Both the position numbers and the translations under genes were made by a program. Below, piece by piece: positions 1 through 6,154 of a stretch of DNA of 9,033 bases (positions are counted from its first letter, which is position 1; every line of letters begins with the position of its first letter). Source of the DNA: Flavobacteriales bacterium (GTDB taxonomy: Bacteria > Bacteroidota > Bacteroidia > Flavobacteriales_D > Sanyastnellaceae); assembly GCA_011524845.1 (NCBI GenBank), contig WTJL01000201.1:1-9033 (forward strand). The letters run 5' to 3'. Below the pieces are notes generated by a model. That model was not told the origin of the DNA and searched no databases. It saw only the letters and a list, made by a program, of their open reading frames with translations.

Positions 1-1448
1 ACGCCGTGGGCGACATTTATGTCGGCCGCGTCAGGAAGGTCATGCCCAATTTGAATGCGGGCTTTGTGGACGTGGGTCATGGGAAGGATGCGTTCCTTCA
101 CCACTCAGACTTGGGTCCACAGTTCAAGACGCAGCAGATTTGGGTCAAACGCGTGATGTCTGGCAAGCAGCCAACGTCGGACATCAGTCAATTCAAACGC
201 GAAGAAGACATCGACCGCAAGGGGAAGATGAAGGACTACGTGTCCGCGTCTCAACTTGTGTTGGTTCAAGTCGCCAAAGAACCCATCAGCACCAAGGGCC
301 CCCGGTTGACCGCAGAGGTCAGCTTGCCAGGCCGCTACTTGGTGCTGGTGCCGTTCAGCGACAAGGTGAGCTTGTCTTCGCGCATCAAAGGCGAAAAGGA
401 ACGGAACCGTTTGAAACGCCTCATGCAAAGCATTCAGCCTCCAGGGTTTGGGATCATCGTGCGAACGGTGGCCGAAAACAAAGGGTCGGCCGATTTGCAC
501 AGCGACCTGGAAGACTTGGTGTCGCGCTGGAAAAAGCTCTACGACAACTTGAAAAGCGCCAAGCCCGGCAAGCGGGTCTTGGGCGAAGTGAACAAGGTCA
601 GCGTGGTCATGCGGGACGTCATGACGCCGGATTGCAAGACGATCCACGTCAACGATCCTCGCGTGGCGGACGAGGTCAAAGAGTTCCTAGTCGGAAGCGG
701 AAGCGGAGACGAGAGCATGGTCAAGGTCAGCCGCGCCAAGGATTTGTTCAACGCCATGTCCATTCACCGCCAAATCAAGGCGGCGTTTGGACGGCAGGTG
801 AACCTGCGGAGCGGGTCGTACTTGGTGCTTGAGCAGACGGAAGCGATGCACGTCATCGACGTGAACAGCGGTGGACGAAAGAAGGGCGCTTCAAGCCAAG
901 AAGAAAACGCCCTCATCACCAACCTCGACGTGGTGGAAGAAATCGCTCGACTCTTGAGGTTGCGCGACATCGGGGGCATCATTGCCATCGATTTCATCGA
1001 CATGGCCAAGCGCGAGCACAACAAGCAGCTCACCGACGCCATGAAAGAGGCGATGAAGCGCGACAAGGCCAAGCACAACATTTCTTCTCCAAGCCGTTTT
1101 GGGGTGATGGAAATGACCCGCCAACGCGTTCGGGACGTGGCCGAAGTGGCCACCCAGGACGCCTGTCCGGCCTGCAACGGTTCAGGCAAGGTGGAAGCCA
1201 GCATCCTCATCACGGAGCGGATTGAATCGGCCCTCAAGTATTTGGCCGAAGGGGAAAACCGCACGCGCATGACGCTCATGGTGCACCCCATGCTGGAGGC
1301 CTACCTCACGCAAGGCTGGTGGAAGTCCATTCGTCGACAGTGGCAAAAGGCGATGGACATCAAGTTGGCCATCGAGTCGAATTCCAATTTGGAAATCCTC
1401 GAGTACCACATCCACAACGCCCTGGGGGAAGAGATCACCCCCGATTGA
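1..1448 (+). CDS. rng: Ribonuclease G (RNase E/G family), 5' end cut off by the window
   Basis: Endoribonuclease of the RNase E/G family, which cuts single-stranded RNA during rRNA maturation and mRNA decay in the cytoplasm. The reading frame is open from base 3. The GTG at 6 is an internal Val codon in the S1-domain motif AVGDIYVGRVRKVMPNLNAG, so the real start lies to the left; about 35 residues are missing compared with the usual ~515. Counting from that Val as residue 1, the S1-like RNA-binding part covers about 1-120. The DNase I-like catalytic part carries VIDVNSGG (D285) and AIDFIDM (D329), matching the Mg2+-binding D303 and D346 of E. coli RNase E with nearly the same spacing. The zinc-link CPAC (C387, C390) follows, then a small C-terminal domain ending ITPD. 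It lacks the long C-terminal scaffold of RNase E. The gene converges on the HD gene and ends just before a strong hairpin. Family assignment is secure. Confidence 0.95.
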   Translation, partial: AVGDIYVGRVRKVMPNLNAGFVDVGHGKDAFLHHSDLGPQFKTQQIWVKRVMSGKQPTSDISQFKREEDIDRKGKMKDYVSASQLVLVQVAKEPISTKGPRLTAEVSLPGRYLVLVPFSDKVSLSSRIKGEKERNRLKRLMQSIQPPGFGIIVRTVAENKGSADLHSDLEDLVSRWKKLYDNLKSAKPGKRVLGEVNKVSVVMRDVMTPDCKTIHVNDPRVADEVKEFLVGSGSGDESMVKVSRAKDLFNAMSIHRQIKAAFGRQVNLRSGSYLVLEQTEAMHVIDVNSGGRKKGASSQEENALITNLDVVEEIARLLRLRDIGGIIAIDFIDMAKREHNKQLTDAMKEAMKRDKAKHNISSPSRFGVMEMTRQRVRDVAEVATQDACPACNGSGKVEASILITERIESALKYLAEGENRTRMTLMVHPMLEAYLTQGWWKSIRRQWQKAMDIKLAIESNSNLEILEYHIHNALGEEITPD

Positions 1449-1451
1449 CGG

Positions 1452-1487
1452 ATTCATCCCAAGGGCCTGCGGGTCCTTGGGATGGAT
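1452..1487. terminator. Hairpin between convergent rng and HD genes, likely bidirectional terminator
   Basis: A perfect 10 bp stem, CATCCCAAGG at 1455-1464 with CCTTGGGATG at 1475-1484, lies between the two stop codons (1446-1448 on + and 1491-1493 on -). Inside it, GCC/GGT at 1465-1467 and 1472-1474 can pair with one G-T wobble, leaving a TGCG tetraloop. Outside, two A-T pairs and one wobble extend it to about 16 bp. No T-run follows on either strand, so it is not a textbook intrinsic terminator. Its symmetry, stability and position 3 bases from either gene end still make a shared terminator or 3'-end stabiliser the best reading. Confidence 0.75.
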
Positions 1488-1490
1488 GTG

Positions 1491-2738
1491 TCATCCCCCT
1501 CGTTGAGGGACCTTCAATTCTTTCGGATAGCAGAGAAAGCTCTTTTCCACCGGACGGCTGAGCATTTGCATGTGCAGGTGGTCGTTGGCCTCTGCAAAAT
1601 CGCGCACGGAGCCGTCCTTGTAGAGGACATGGATGCCCTTGGGCACATAGGCTTTGTTGTCGATGCGGGCGTTGCTGACCAAATACTGCGCTTCTTCTTG
1701 GGTGAAGCCGAGCGCCGCCGCGGTGGCGTCCACACGCTCTGCCACGTCGGCTTCTGAGAACGGCTCGGGCCTCAGTTCAATGCGGAACAGACCTCGGTCG
1801 AGAAGCCGTTGGCTGAGCAGGGCAAGGACGCGGTCCTCGTGGTGGCGCCAAGATTTCATCGCCACGAAAATGTCGCTGTCGTCCAATTCGCAGAACCGCT
1901 CGAGAACGTCCGGGTCGGCCAAAAACTTGGCACGGTCGAGGTCGTCGTGCAGGAACAAGGAAAGGGCAGGAGAGGCAAACACGGGGACGCCTTGTCTGGC
2001 GAGGTGCTTGGCGCGGTTGAGGACGAGCATCAGCATGTGCTCGGCGCTCAACACGGTTCGGTGCAAGTACACCTGCCAGTACATCAAACGGCGCGCCACG
2101 ATGAACTTCTCAATCGAGTAGATGGCCTTCTCCTCGATGCAGAGCTGGCCGTCCACAACGTTCAACATTTTGAGGATGCGTTCGCTGCCCACCTTGCCTT
2201 CGGTCACCCCGCTGTAAAAGCTGTCTCTGGCGAGGTAGTCCAGCCGGTCCATGTCCAGTTGGCTGCTCACCAACTGGTGGAGGAAGGGCTTGGGGTGGTG
2301 GTCGTTGAAGATTTCAATGGCCAAATCCAAGGCGCCGCCCATCTCGTCGTTCAACCGGCCCATGATGAGGGCGCTGACGTCTTCGTGGTGCACGCCTTTC
2401 ACGATGCTGTGCTCCAGGGCGTGGCTGAAAGGCCCGTGCCCCACGTCGTGAAGCAGGATGGCGAGGCAGGCCGCTTCCGCTTCCGCCTCGGTGATGGCCA
2501 CGCCTTTGTTCCGGAGGCTGTCGATCGCTTCCTGCATGAGGTGCATGCATCCCACGGCATGGTGGAAGCGGTTGTGGACCGCCCCGGGATAGACGAGGTG
2601 GGACAGCCCCAGTTGCGAGATGCGACGCAGGCGCTGCATGTACCGGTGGTCCATGAGGTCAAGGGCCCGTTCGTGGCGAAGGGTGACAAACCCGTAGACC
2701 GGGTCGTTGAGAATTTTGTGGCGGTTGACCGTGCTCAT
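1491..2738 (-). CDS. HD-domain phosphohydrolase (COG1078, dGTPase/SAMHD1-like)
   Basis: A 415-residue cytoplasmic metal-dependent phosphohydrolase of the HD superfamily. Members resemble dNTP triphosphohydrolases such as SAMHD1 and bacterial dGTPases, but the substrate of this Bacteroidota group is not settled. It starts at ATG 2738 with MSTVNRHKILNDPVYGFVTL, the typical N-terminus of the family. The metal site is visible: H60 in NRFHHAVG, the H97-D98 doublet in LLHDVGHGPFSHALEH, and the late Asp in SSQLDMDRLDYLARDS (D162/D164). The LVYPGA and RRLMYWQVYLH segments are also family hallmarks, and the length is close to the usual ~405. The C-terminus ends KELKVPQRGG just before the shared hairpin. 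It is transcribed away from porX across a 125-base spacer, so the two genes may share control. Fold and family are secure; the substrate is inference. Confidence 0.92.
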   Translation of the reverse strand: MSTVNRHKILNDPVYGFVTLRHERALDLMDHRYMQRLRRISQLGLSHLVYPGAVHNRFHHAVGCMHLMQEAIDSLRNKGVAITEAEAEAACLAILLHDVGHGPFSHALEHSIVKGVHHEDVSALIMGRLNDEMGGALDLAIEIFNDHHPKPFLHQLVSSQLDMDRLDYLARDSFYSGVTEGKVGSERILKMLNVVDGQLCIEEKAIYSIEKFIVARRLMYWQVYLHRTVLSAEHMLMLVLNRAKHLARQGVPVFASPALSLFLHDDLDRAKFLADPDVLERFCELDDSDIFVAMKSWRHHEDRVLALLSQRLLDRGLFRIELRPEPFSEADVAERVDATAAALGFTQEEAQYLVSNARIDNKAYVPKGIHVLYKDGSVRDFAEANDHLHMQMLSRPVEKSFLCYPKELKVPQRGG

Positions 2739-2863
2739 CCAAATACGAAGTCGGGCGTCTCGACGTTACTTTGCCGTCAGGCGAGTGCAACGGCGAGAGA
2801 CGCCGCAAGATACGCGCCGAGCCAACGCCTCGAAACGGGCGTGGCCTTCGAATGCAAACCGCA
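2739..2863. promoter_or_regulatory. Divergent spacer between the HD gene and porX with candidate promoters
   Basis: These 125 bases must hold the start signals for both divergent genes. On -, TTG (plus 2790-2788), 19 bases, then TAACGTCG (plus 2768-2761) matches the Bacteroidota TTG / TAnnTTTG layout in spacing, with 4 of 6 bases in the -7 element; it lies about 25 bases before the HD ATG. On +, TTACTTTG at 2766-2773 matches 5 of 6 -7 bases, but no TTG lies at the right distance upstream; it is 91 bases before the porX ATG. The two candidates overlap. No Shine-Dalgarno sequence is visible before either start, as is normal in this phylum. All of this is pattern matching only. Confidence 0.3.
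2754..2804. repeat. Nested inverted repeats in the HD/porX spacer
   Basis: GGCGTCTC at 2754-2761 is exactly complementary to GAGACGCC at 2797-2804. Inside it, GCCGT at 2773-2777 is complementary to ACGGC at 2790-2794. Together they could form an 8 bp outer stem, an uneven internal loop (11 and 2 bases), a 5 bp inner stem and a 12-base loop. The candidate promoter elements for both directions fall inside the repeat, so it could be an operator, a leader hairpin of the porX mRNA if transcription starts upstream, or chance in GC-rich DNA. The pairing is seen directly; the function is unknown. Confidence 0.4.
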
Positions 2864-4426
2864 ATGGGACGACCACAGATTCTTTGGGCTGACGACGAGA
2901 TTGAGTTGCTGAAACCGCACATCCTTTTCTTGAACGAGAAGGGCTACGACGTGACGGGGGTGAACAGTGGCGTGGAAGCCTTGGACGAGGTGGAGGCAAG
3001 GCCCTTCGATGTGGTGTTTTTGGACGAAAACATGCCGGGATTGAACGGCATCGAAACGTTGCAGCGCATCAAGGACAAGCACCCGGACGTGCCGGTCATC
3101 ATGATCACCAAGAGCGAGGAGGAGCACATCATGGAGGAGGCCATTGGCTCCAAAATCAGCGACTACCTCATCAAGCCCGTCAACCCCCATCAAATCTTGT
3201 TGTCGGTTAAGAAAATCCTCGACAACCGTCGCCTTCAGGGGGAGCAAGCCCAGTCCACGTACATGCGGGAGTTCCGAGAGTTGGCCATGAAGCTCGGTGG
3301 GCGCATGAACGCCGACGAATGGTCGGAAGTGTACCGCCGCTTGATGCACTGGCACACCACGCTCGGCGAGTCGGACGACCGGAGCATGTTGGAGATTCTC
3401 GACAACCAACATGCGGAGGCGAACCACCAATTCGTGCGGTTCGTGGAGGACCACTACGAGGCGTGGATGACGGGCTTGGAACAGGGGCCGACGATGTCGC
3501 ACAACGTGTTGCCCGAGAGGTTGCCTGCGGCGATCGAAGGGGCCGAGGGCCGTCCTGTCTTTTTGGTGGTGATTGACAACTTGCGCTGGGACCAGTGGCG
3601 GACCATTTCCCCGTCGCTCCGTCCCAAATGGAACGTCGTCGAAGAGTCCACCTACTACAGCATGCTTCCGACGGCCACTCAATACGCGAGGAACGCGCTG
3701 TTCGCTGGGATGACCCCCGGCGACATCGCGCGGTTGATGCCTCAATTGTGGATTGGAGAGAACGAGCAAGGGTCCAAAAACGCCCACGAAGAAGCCCTTC
3801 AGGAGCGGTTGTTCAGCCGTTTGGGCGTGCAGGGAAAGACGTCTTACCACAAAATCACCAACCTCCAGGCTGGCAAGCGATTGGCCGACAAGTTCCACGA
3901 ACTCAAAGGTCAATCGGTCATCACGGTGGTCTACAACTTTGTGGACATGCTCAGCCATGCACGGTCCGAGATGGAGGTCATCAAGGAACTTGCGGACGAC
4001 GAAGCGGCGTACCGCAGCTTGACCCATTCTTGGTTCCAACACAGCCCTTTGAAGGACATGATGGACGCGATGGCCGCCATGGGCGGACGCATGATCTTGA
4101 CCACGGACCACGGCACCATGCGCGTGGACCATCCCGTGGAAGTGCGCGGCGATCGCGAGACCAACAACAACTTGCGCTACAAAGTGGGGAAGAACTTGGG
4201 GTACGACGCCAGCGAGGTCATGGAGCTCAAGCATCCCGAGCGGGTGGGCTTGCCCAAGCCCAATGTGTCCAGCAGCTACATTTTTGGGAAGGGGAAAGAC
4301 TTTTTGGTGTACCCCAACAACGCCGCGAAATACACCAAGACCTTCCGAGACACCTTCCAGCATGGAGGGGTGAGCATGGAGGAAATGATTGTGCCATGGG
4401 TCGTCTTGGACCCCAAAGGAAGTTGA
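2864..4426 (+). CDS. porX: PorX: response regulator with PglZ (alkaline phosphatase-fold) effector domain, T9SS regulator
   Basis: A 520-residue two-component response regulator. In Porphyromonas and Flavobacterium, PorX works with the sensor kinase PorY, is needed for type IX secretion, and has a PglZ domain with a zinc-dependent phosphodiesterase fold acting on oligonucleotides. Residues 4-120 are a complete receiver domain: acidic pair D10/D11 in ILWADDE, phosphoacceptor D54 in FLDENMPG, T82 in MITKSEEE and K104 in YLIKPVNP. A helical linker spans about 121-220. The PglZ domain, about 225-515, has VVIDNLRWDQW (D238), LPTATQYARN (T270/T272, one the likely nucleophile), VDMLSHAR (D361, H365), TTDHGTMRVDHP (D415, H416, H423) and FQHGGVSMEEM (H500). 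ATG 2864 is chosen because MGRPQILWADDE matches the family N-terminus and gives the usual ~518 length; ATG 2852 (four residues longer) is possible, and the frame's opening to TTG 2771 has no homology. It leads a cluster with tsaE and the ald-like gene. Confidence 0.95.
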   Translation: MGRPQILWADDEIELLKPHILFLNEKGYDVTGVNSGVEALDEVEARPFDVVFLDENMPGLNGIETLQRIKDKHPDVPVIMITKSEEEHIMEEAIGSKISDYLIKPVNPHQILLSVKKILDNRRLQGEQAQSTYMREFRELAMKLGGRMNADEWSEVYRRLMHWHTTLGESDDRSMLEILDNQHAEANHQFVRFVEDHYEAWMTGLEQGPTMSHNVLPERLPAAIEGAEGRPVFLVVIDNLRWDQWRTISPSLRPKWNVVEESTYYSMLPTATQYARNALFAGMTPGDIARLMPQLWIGENEQGSKNAHEEALQERLFSRLGVQGKTSYHKITNLQAGKRLADKFHELKGQSVITVVYNFVDMLSHARSEMEVIKELADDEAAYRSLTHSWFQHSPLKDMMDAMAAMGGRMILTTDHGTMRVDHPVEVRGDRETNNNLRYKVGKNLGYDASEVMELKHPERVGLPKPNVSSSYIFGKGKDFLVYPNNAAKYTKTFRDTFQHGGVSMEEMIVPWVVLDPKGS

Positions 4427-4427
4427 G

Positions 4428-4883
4428 ATGTCCACATTGACCGAGGTGAAGCGCTGGGAGGGTTTCCGGCTGGAAGGATTGAACGACGTGGCCCATGACT
4501 TGGGCCAAACGTTGCCTTTGCATGGCGTGGTGGCGATCCACGGGGCCATGGGGGCGGGCAAAACCACCATGGTTCGCCGGTTGCTCGAGGTCTGGAATGT
4601 GGAAGAAGAGGGCGCCAGCCCCACGTTTGGGTTGGTGCACCACCACACCGTCGACCGAGGCTCGGGTCCGACCGAGGTGCGACACATGGACCTGTACCGG
4701 TTGGAAAACGAAGAGGAGGCAGAGCGTTCAGGCATTGCAGAGATGCTGACAGACGCGGTCTTGAACCTCGTCGAATGGCCCGAACGCATTCCTGGTTTGA
4801 TGCCGCCCGATGCCTGGTTGTTGCAGTTGGTGGTCGAGGACGACGACAGCCGAACATGCATTTTGTCGCAGTTGCGAGACTGA
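4428..4883 (+). CDS. tsaE: TsaE, ATPase subunit of the tRNA t6A37 synthesis complex
   Basis: A 151-residue small P-loop ATPase. TsaE joins TsaB and TsaD to transfer threonylcarbamoyl-AMP to A37 of ANN-reading tRNAs in the cytoplasm; its ATP hydrolysis allows multiple turnover. Visible motifs are Walker A GAMGAGKT (residues 39-46, K45), EGASPTFGLVHH (61-72) with the family SPTF signature, HMDLYRL (86-92) with D88 as likely metal ligand, and LVEWPER (115-121), a conserved TsaE segment. The length is normal for the family (~135-160). ATG 4428 lies one base after the porX stop (TGA, G, ATG), so translation is probably coupled to porX. The ald-like gene follows after 30 bases. The tail, VEDDDSRTCILSQLRD, is less conserved. 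Nothing is missing or odd. Confidence 0.95.
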   Translation: MSTLTEVKRWEGFRLEGLNDVAHDLGQTLPLHGVVAIHGAMGAGKTTMVRRLLEVWNVEEEGASPTFGLVHHHTVDRGSGPTEVRHMDLYRLENEEEAERSGIAEMLTDAVLNLVEWPERIPGLMPPDAWLLQLVVEDDDSRTCILSQLRD

Positions 4884-4913
4884 TTCAACGGGCCTTGGCT
4901 ATTTTGGGGCCGC

Positions 4914-6131
4914 ATGGATTCAGGACGCAAAGCCATCAAGGCCCTCGCCCGCGAGGCCGCCCTTCTTCCCCAAGAGGAACTGCTGCAGGCCAAACAAGGC
5001 CACGCTGAGCTCACCATTGGCATTCCCGCCGAAACGAGCTTGCAAGAAAAGCGGGTGGCCCTCGTGCCTGAAGCCGTGGCGTTGTTGGTCGCGCACGGGC
5101 ACCAGGTCTTGGTGGAAACCCAGGCCGGCGCGGAGGCGCAATTCTCCGACAACGACTACAGTGAGTCGGGCGCACGCATCGTGTACGACCGCCGTCAAGT
5201 GTTTCAAGCGAACATCGTCCTCAAGGTCGAGCCGCCTTCGCTGGAAGAGGTCGAGTTGATGGGTGTGCGCCAAACGCTCATTTCGGCCCTTCAGTTGAGC
5301 GTCCAAAACGAGGGGCTTCTCGAAGCCCTCAGCGCCAAGAAAACCACCGCCATTGCCTGGGACTTTGTCCAAAACGAAAACGGCATTCAGCCCTTGGTTC
5401 GCGCCATGGGAGAGATTGCGGGCAACACGGCCGTGCTTTTGGCGGGAGAATTGATGGCGAGCAACAGCGGTCAGGGCACCATGTTGGGCGGCGTCAGTGG
5501 CGTGCGTCCCAGCGAGGTCGTCATCCTTGGCGCAGGAACAGTGGGGGAATACGCCACGCGTTCGGCGCTGGGACTCGGTGCAAGCGTCAAGGTCTTCGAC
5601 AACTCGGTGCACCGGTTGATTCGGCTCCAAAACGCGGTGGGTCAACGGCTCTGGACGTCGACGCTGCAACCCTCGGTTTTGGAAGAGGCCTTGCGCACGG
5701 CGGACGTTGCGATTGGCGCGGTTCGGGGTTATGGATCGCGCGCACCCATGCTCGTGAGTGAGCCCATGGTTGCCGGCATGCGGGACCGCTCCATTGTGGT
5801 GGACGTGAGCATCGACCGCGGGGGCGTCTTTGAAACGTCTCGCCTGACGAGCCACGAGCGTCCGACCTTCATCGAGTGTGGGGTCATCCACTATTGCGTG
5901 CCCAACATCCCGTCACGAGTCGCACGGACGGCGAGCAAGGCCCTCAGCAACATCTTCGCCCCCATGCTGCTCGGCATCGCAGGTGAAGGAGGCGTGGTCC
6001 CCGCCATCAAGGACCGCAATTTGATCGCCACGGGGGTGTACATGTTCAACGGCACCCTCACGCACGAGGAAATCGCCTCGGAGCGCAGCATGCCCTGGAA
6101 GCCCCTTGATTTGTTGGCGGCCACGCTCTAA
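4914..6131 (+). CDS. ald: Alanine dehydrogenase / PntA-like NAD(P)-dependent dehydrogenase
   Basis: A 405-residue soluble dehydrogenase of the alanine dehydrogenase / transhydrogenase alpha family; the expected reaction is reversible NAD-dependent deamination of alanine to pyruvate. Residues 1-30 are an extension ending LLPQEELLQ that is usual in Bacteroidota homologues. The catalytic domain opens with IGIPAETSLQEKRVALVPEA (R47, matching substrate-binding R15 of classic Ald) and has IVLKVEPPS (K104). The Rossmann fold has VILGAGTVG (206-211) and an Asp after beta-2 (D229 in VFDNSVHR), which favours NAD over NADP. VVDVSIDRGGVFETS carries D301, equivalent to catalytic D270. However, the segment of classic catalytic H96 (FLHLAA) reads ALQLSV, with Q127 in that place. 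The gene follows tsaE by 30 bases and probably shares the porX transcript. The family is sure; alanine as substrate is inference. Confidence 0.85.
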   Translation: MDSGRKAIKALAREAALLPQEELLQAKQGHAELTIGIPAETSLQEKRVALVPEAVALLVAHGHQVLVETQAGAEAQFSDNDYSESGARIVYDRRQVFQANIVLKVEPPSLEEVELMGVRQTLISALQLSVQNEGLLEALSAKKTTAIAWDFVQNENGIQPLVRAMGEIAGNTAVLLAGELMASNSGQGTMLGGVSGVRPSEVVILGAGTVGEYATRSALGLGASVKVFDNSVHRLIRLQNAVGQRLWTSTLQPSVLEEALRTADVAIGAVRGYGSRAPMLVSEPMVAGMRDRSIVVDVSIDRGGVFETSRLTSHERPTFIECGVIHYCVPNIPSRVARTASKALSNIFAPMLLGIAGEGGVVPAIKDRNLIATGVYMFNGTLTHEEIASERSMPWKPLDLLAATL

Positions 6132-6154
6132 GCGTGCGTCCCTGGTCCGGTCCT

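Noticed and set aside
6..8. GTG as the start of RNase G
   Set aside because: The frame is open to the window edge and the GTG falls inside the conserved VGDIYVG motif of the S1 domain, so it is an internal Val codon.
2771..2863. A 31-residue N-terminal extension of PorX starting at TTG 2771
   Set aside because: The translated stretch is Arg-rich with no family homology, overlaps the inverted repeats, and PorX proteins begin directly before ILWADDE, as from ATG 2864.
1809..2912. A 367-codon open frame on the + strand opposite the HD gene
   Set aside because: It lies antisense to a clear HD phosphohydrolase with intact catalytic motifs and shows no recognisable domain.
4900..4906. TATTTTG before the ald-like gene as a promoter -7 element
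   Set aside because: Only 7 bases separate it from the ATG, and the nearest upstream TTG is about 25 bases away, outside the usual 19-21 spacing; read-through from tsaE is simpler.
2777..5152. A 791-codon open frame on the - strand opposite porX, tsaE and the start of the ald-like gene
   Set aside because: It runs antisense across three well-supported genes, has low-complexity His/Val/Arg-rich composition and matches no family; in GC-rich DNA such antisense frames stay open because of codon bias.
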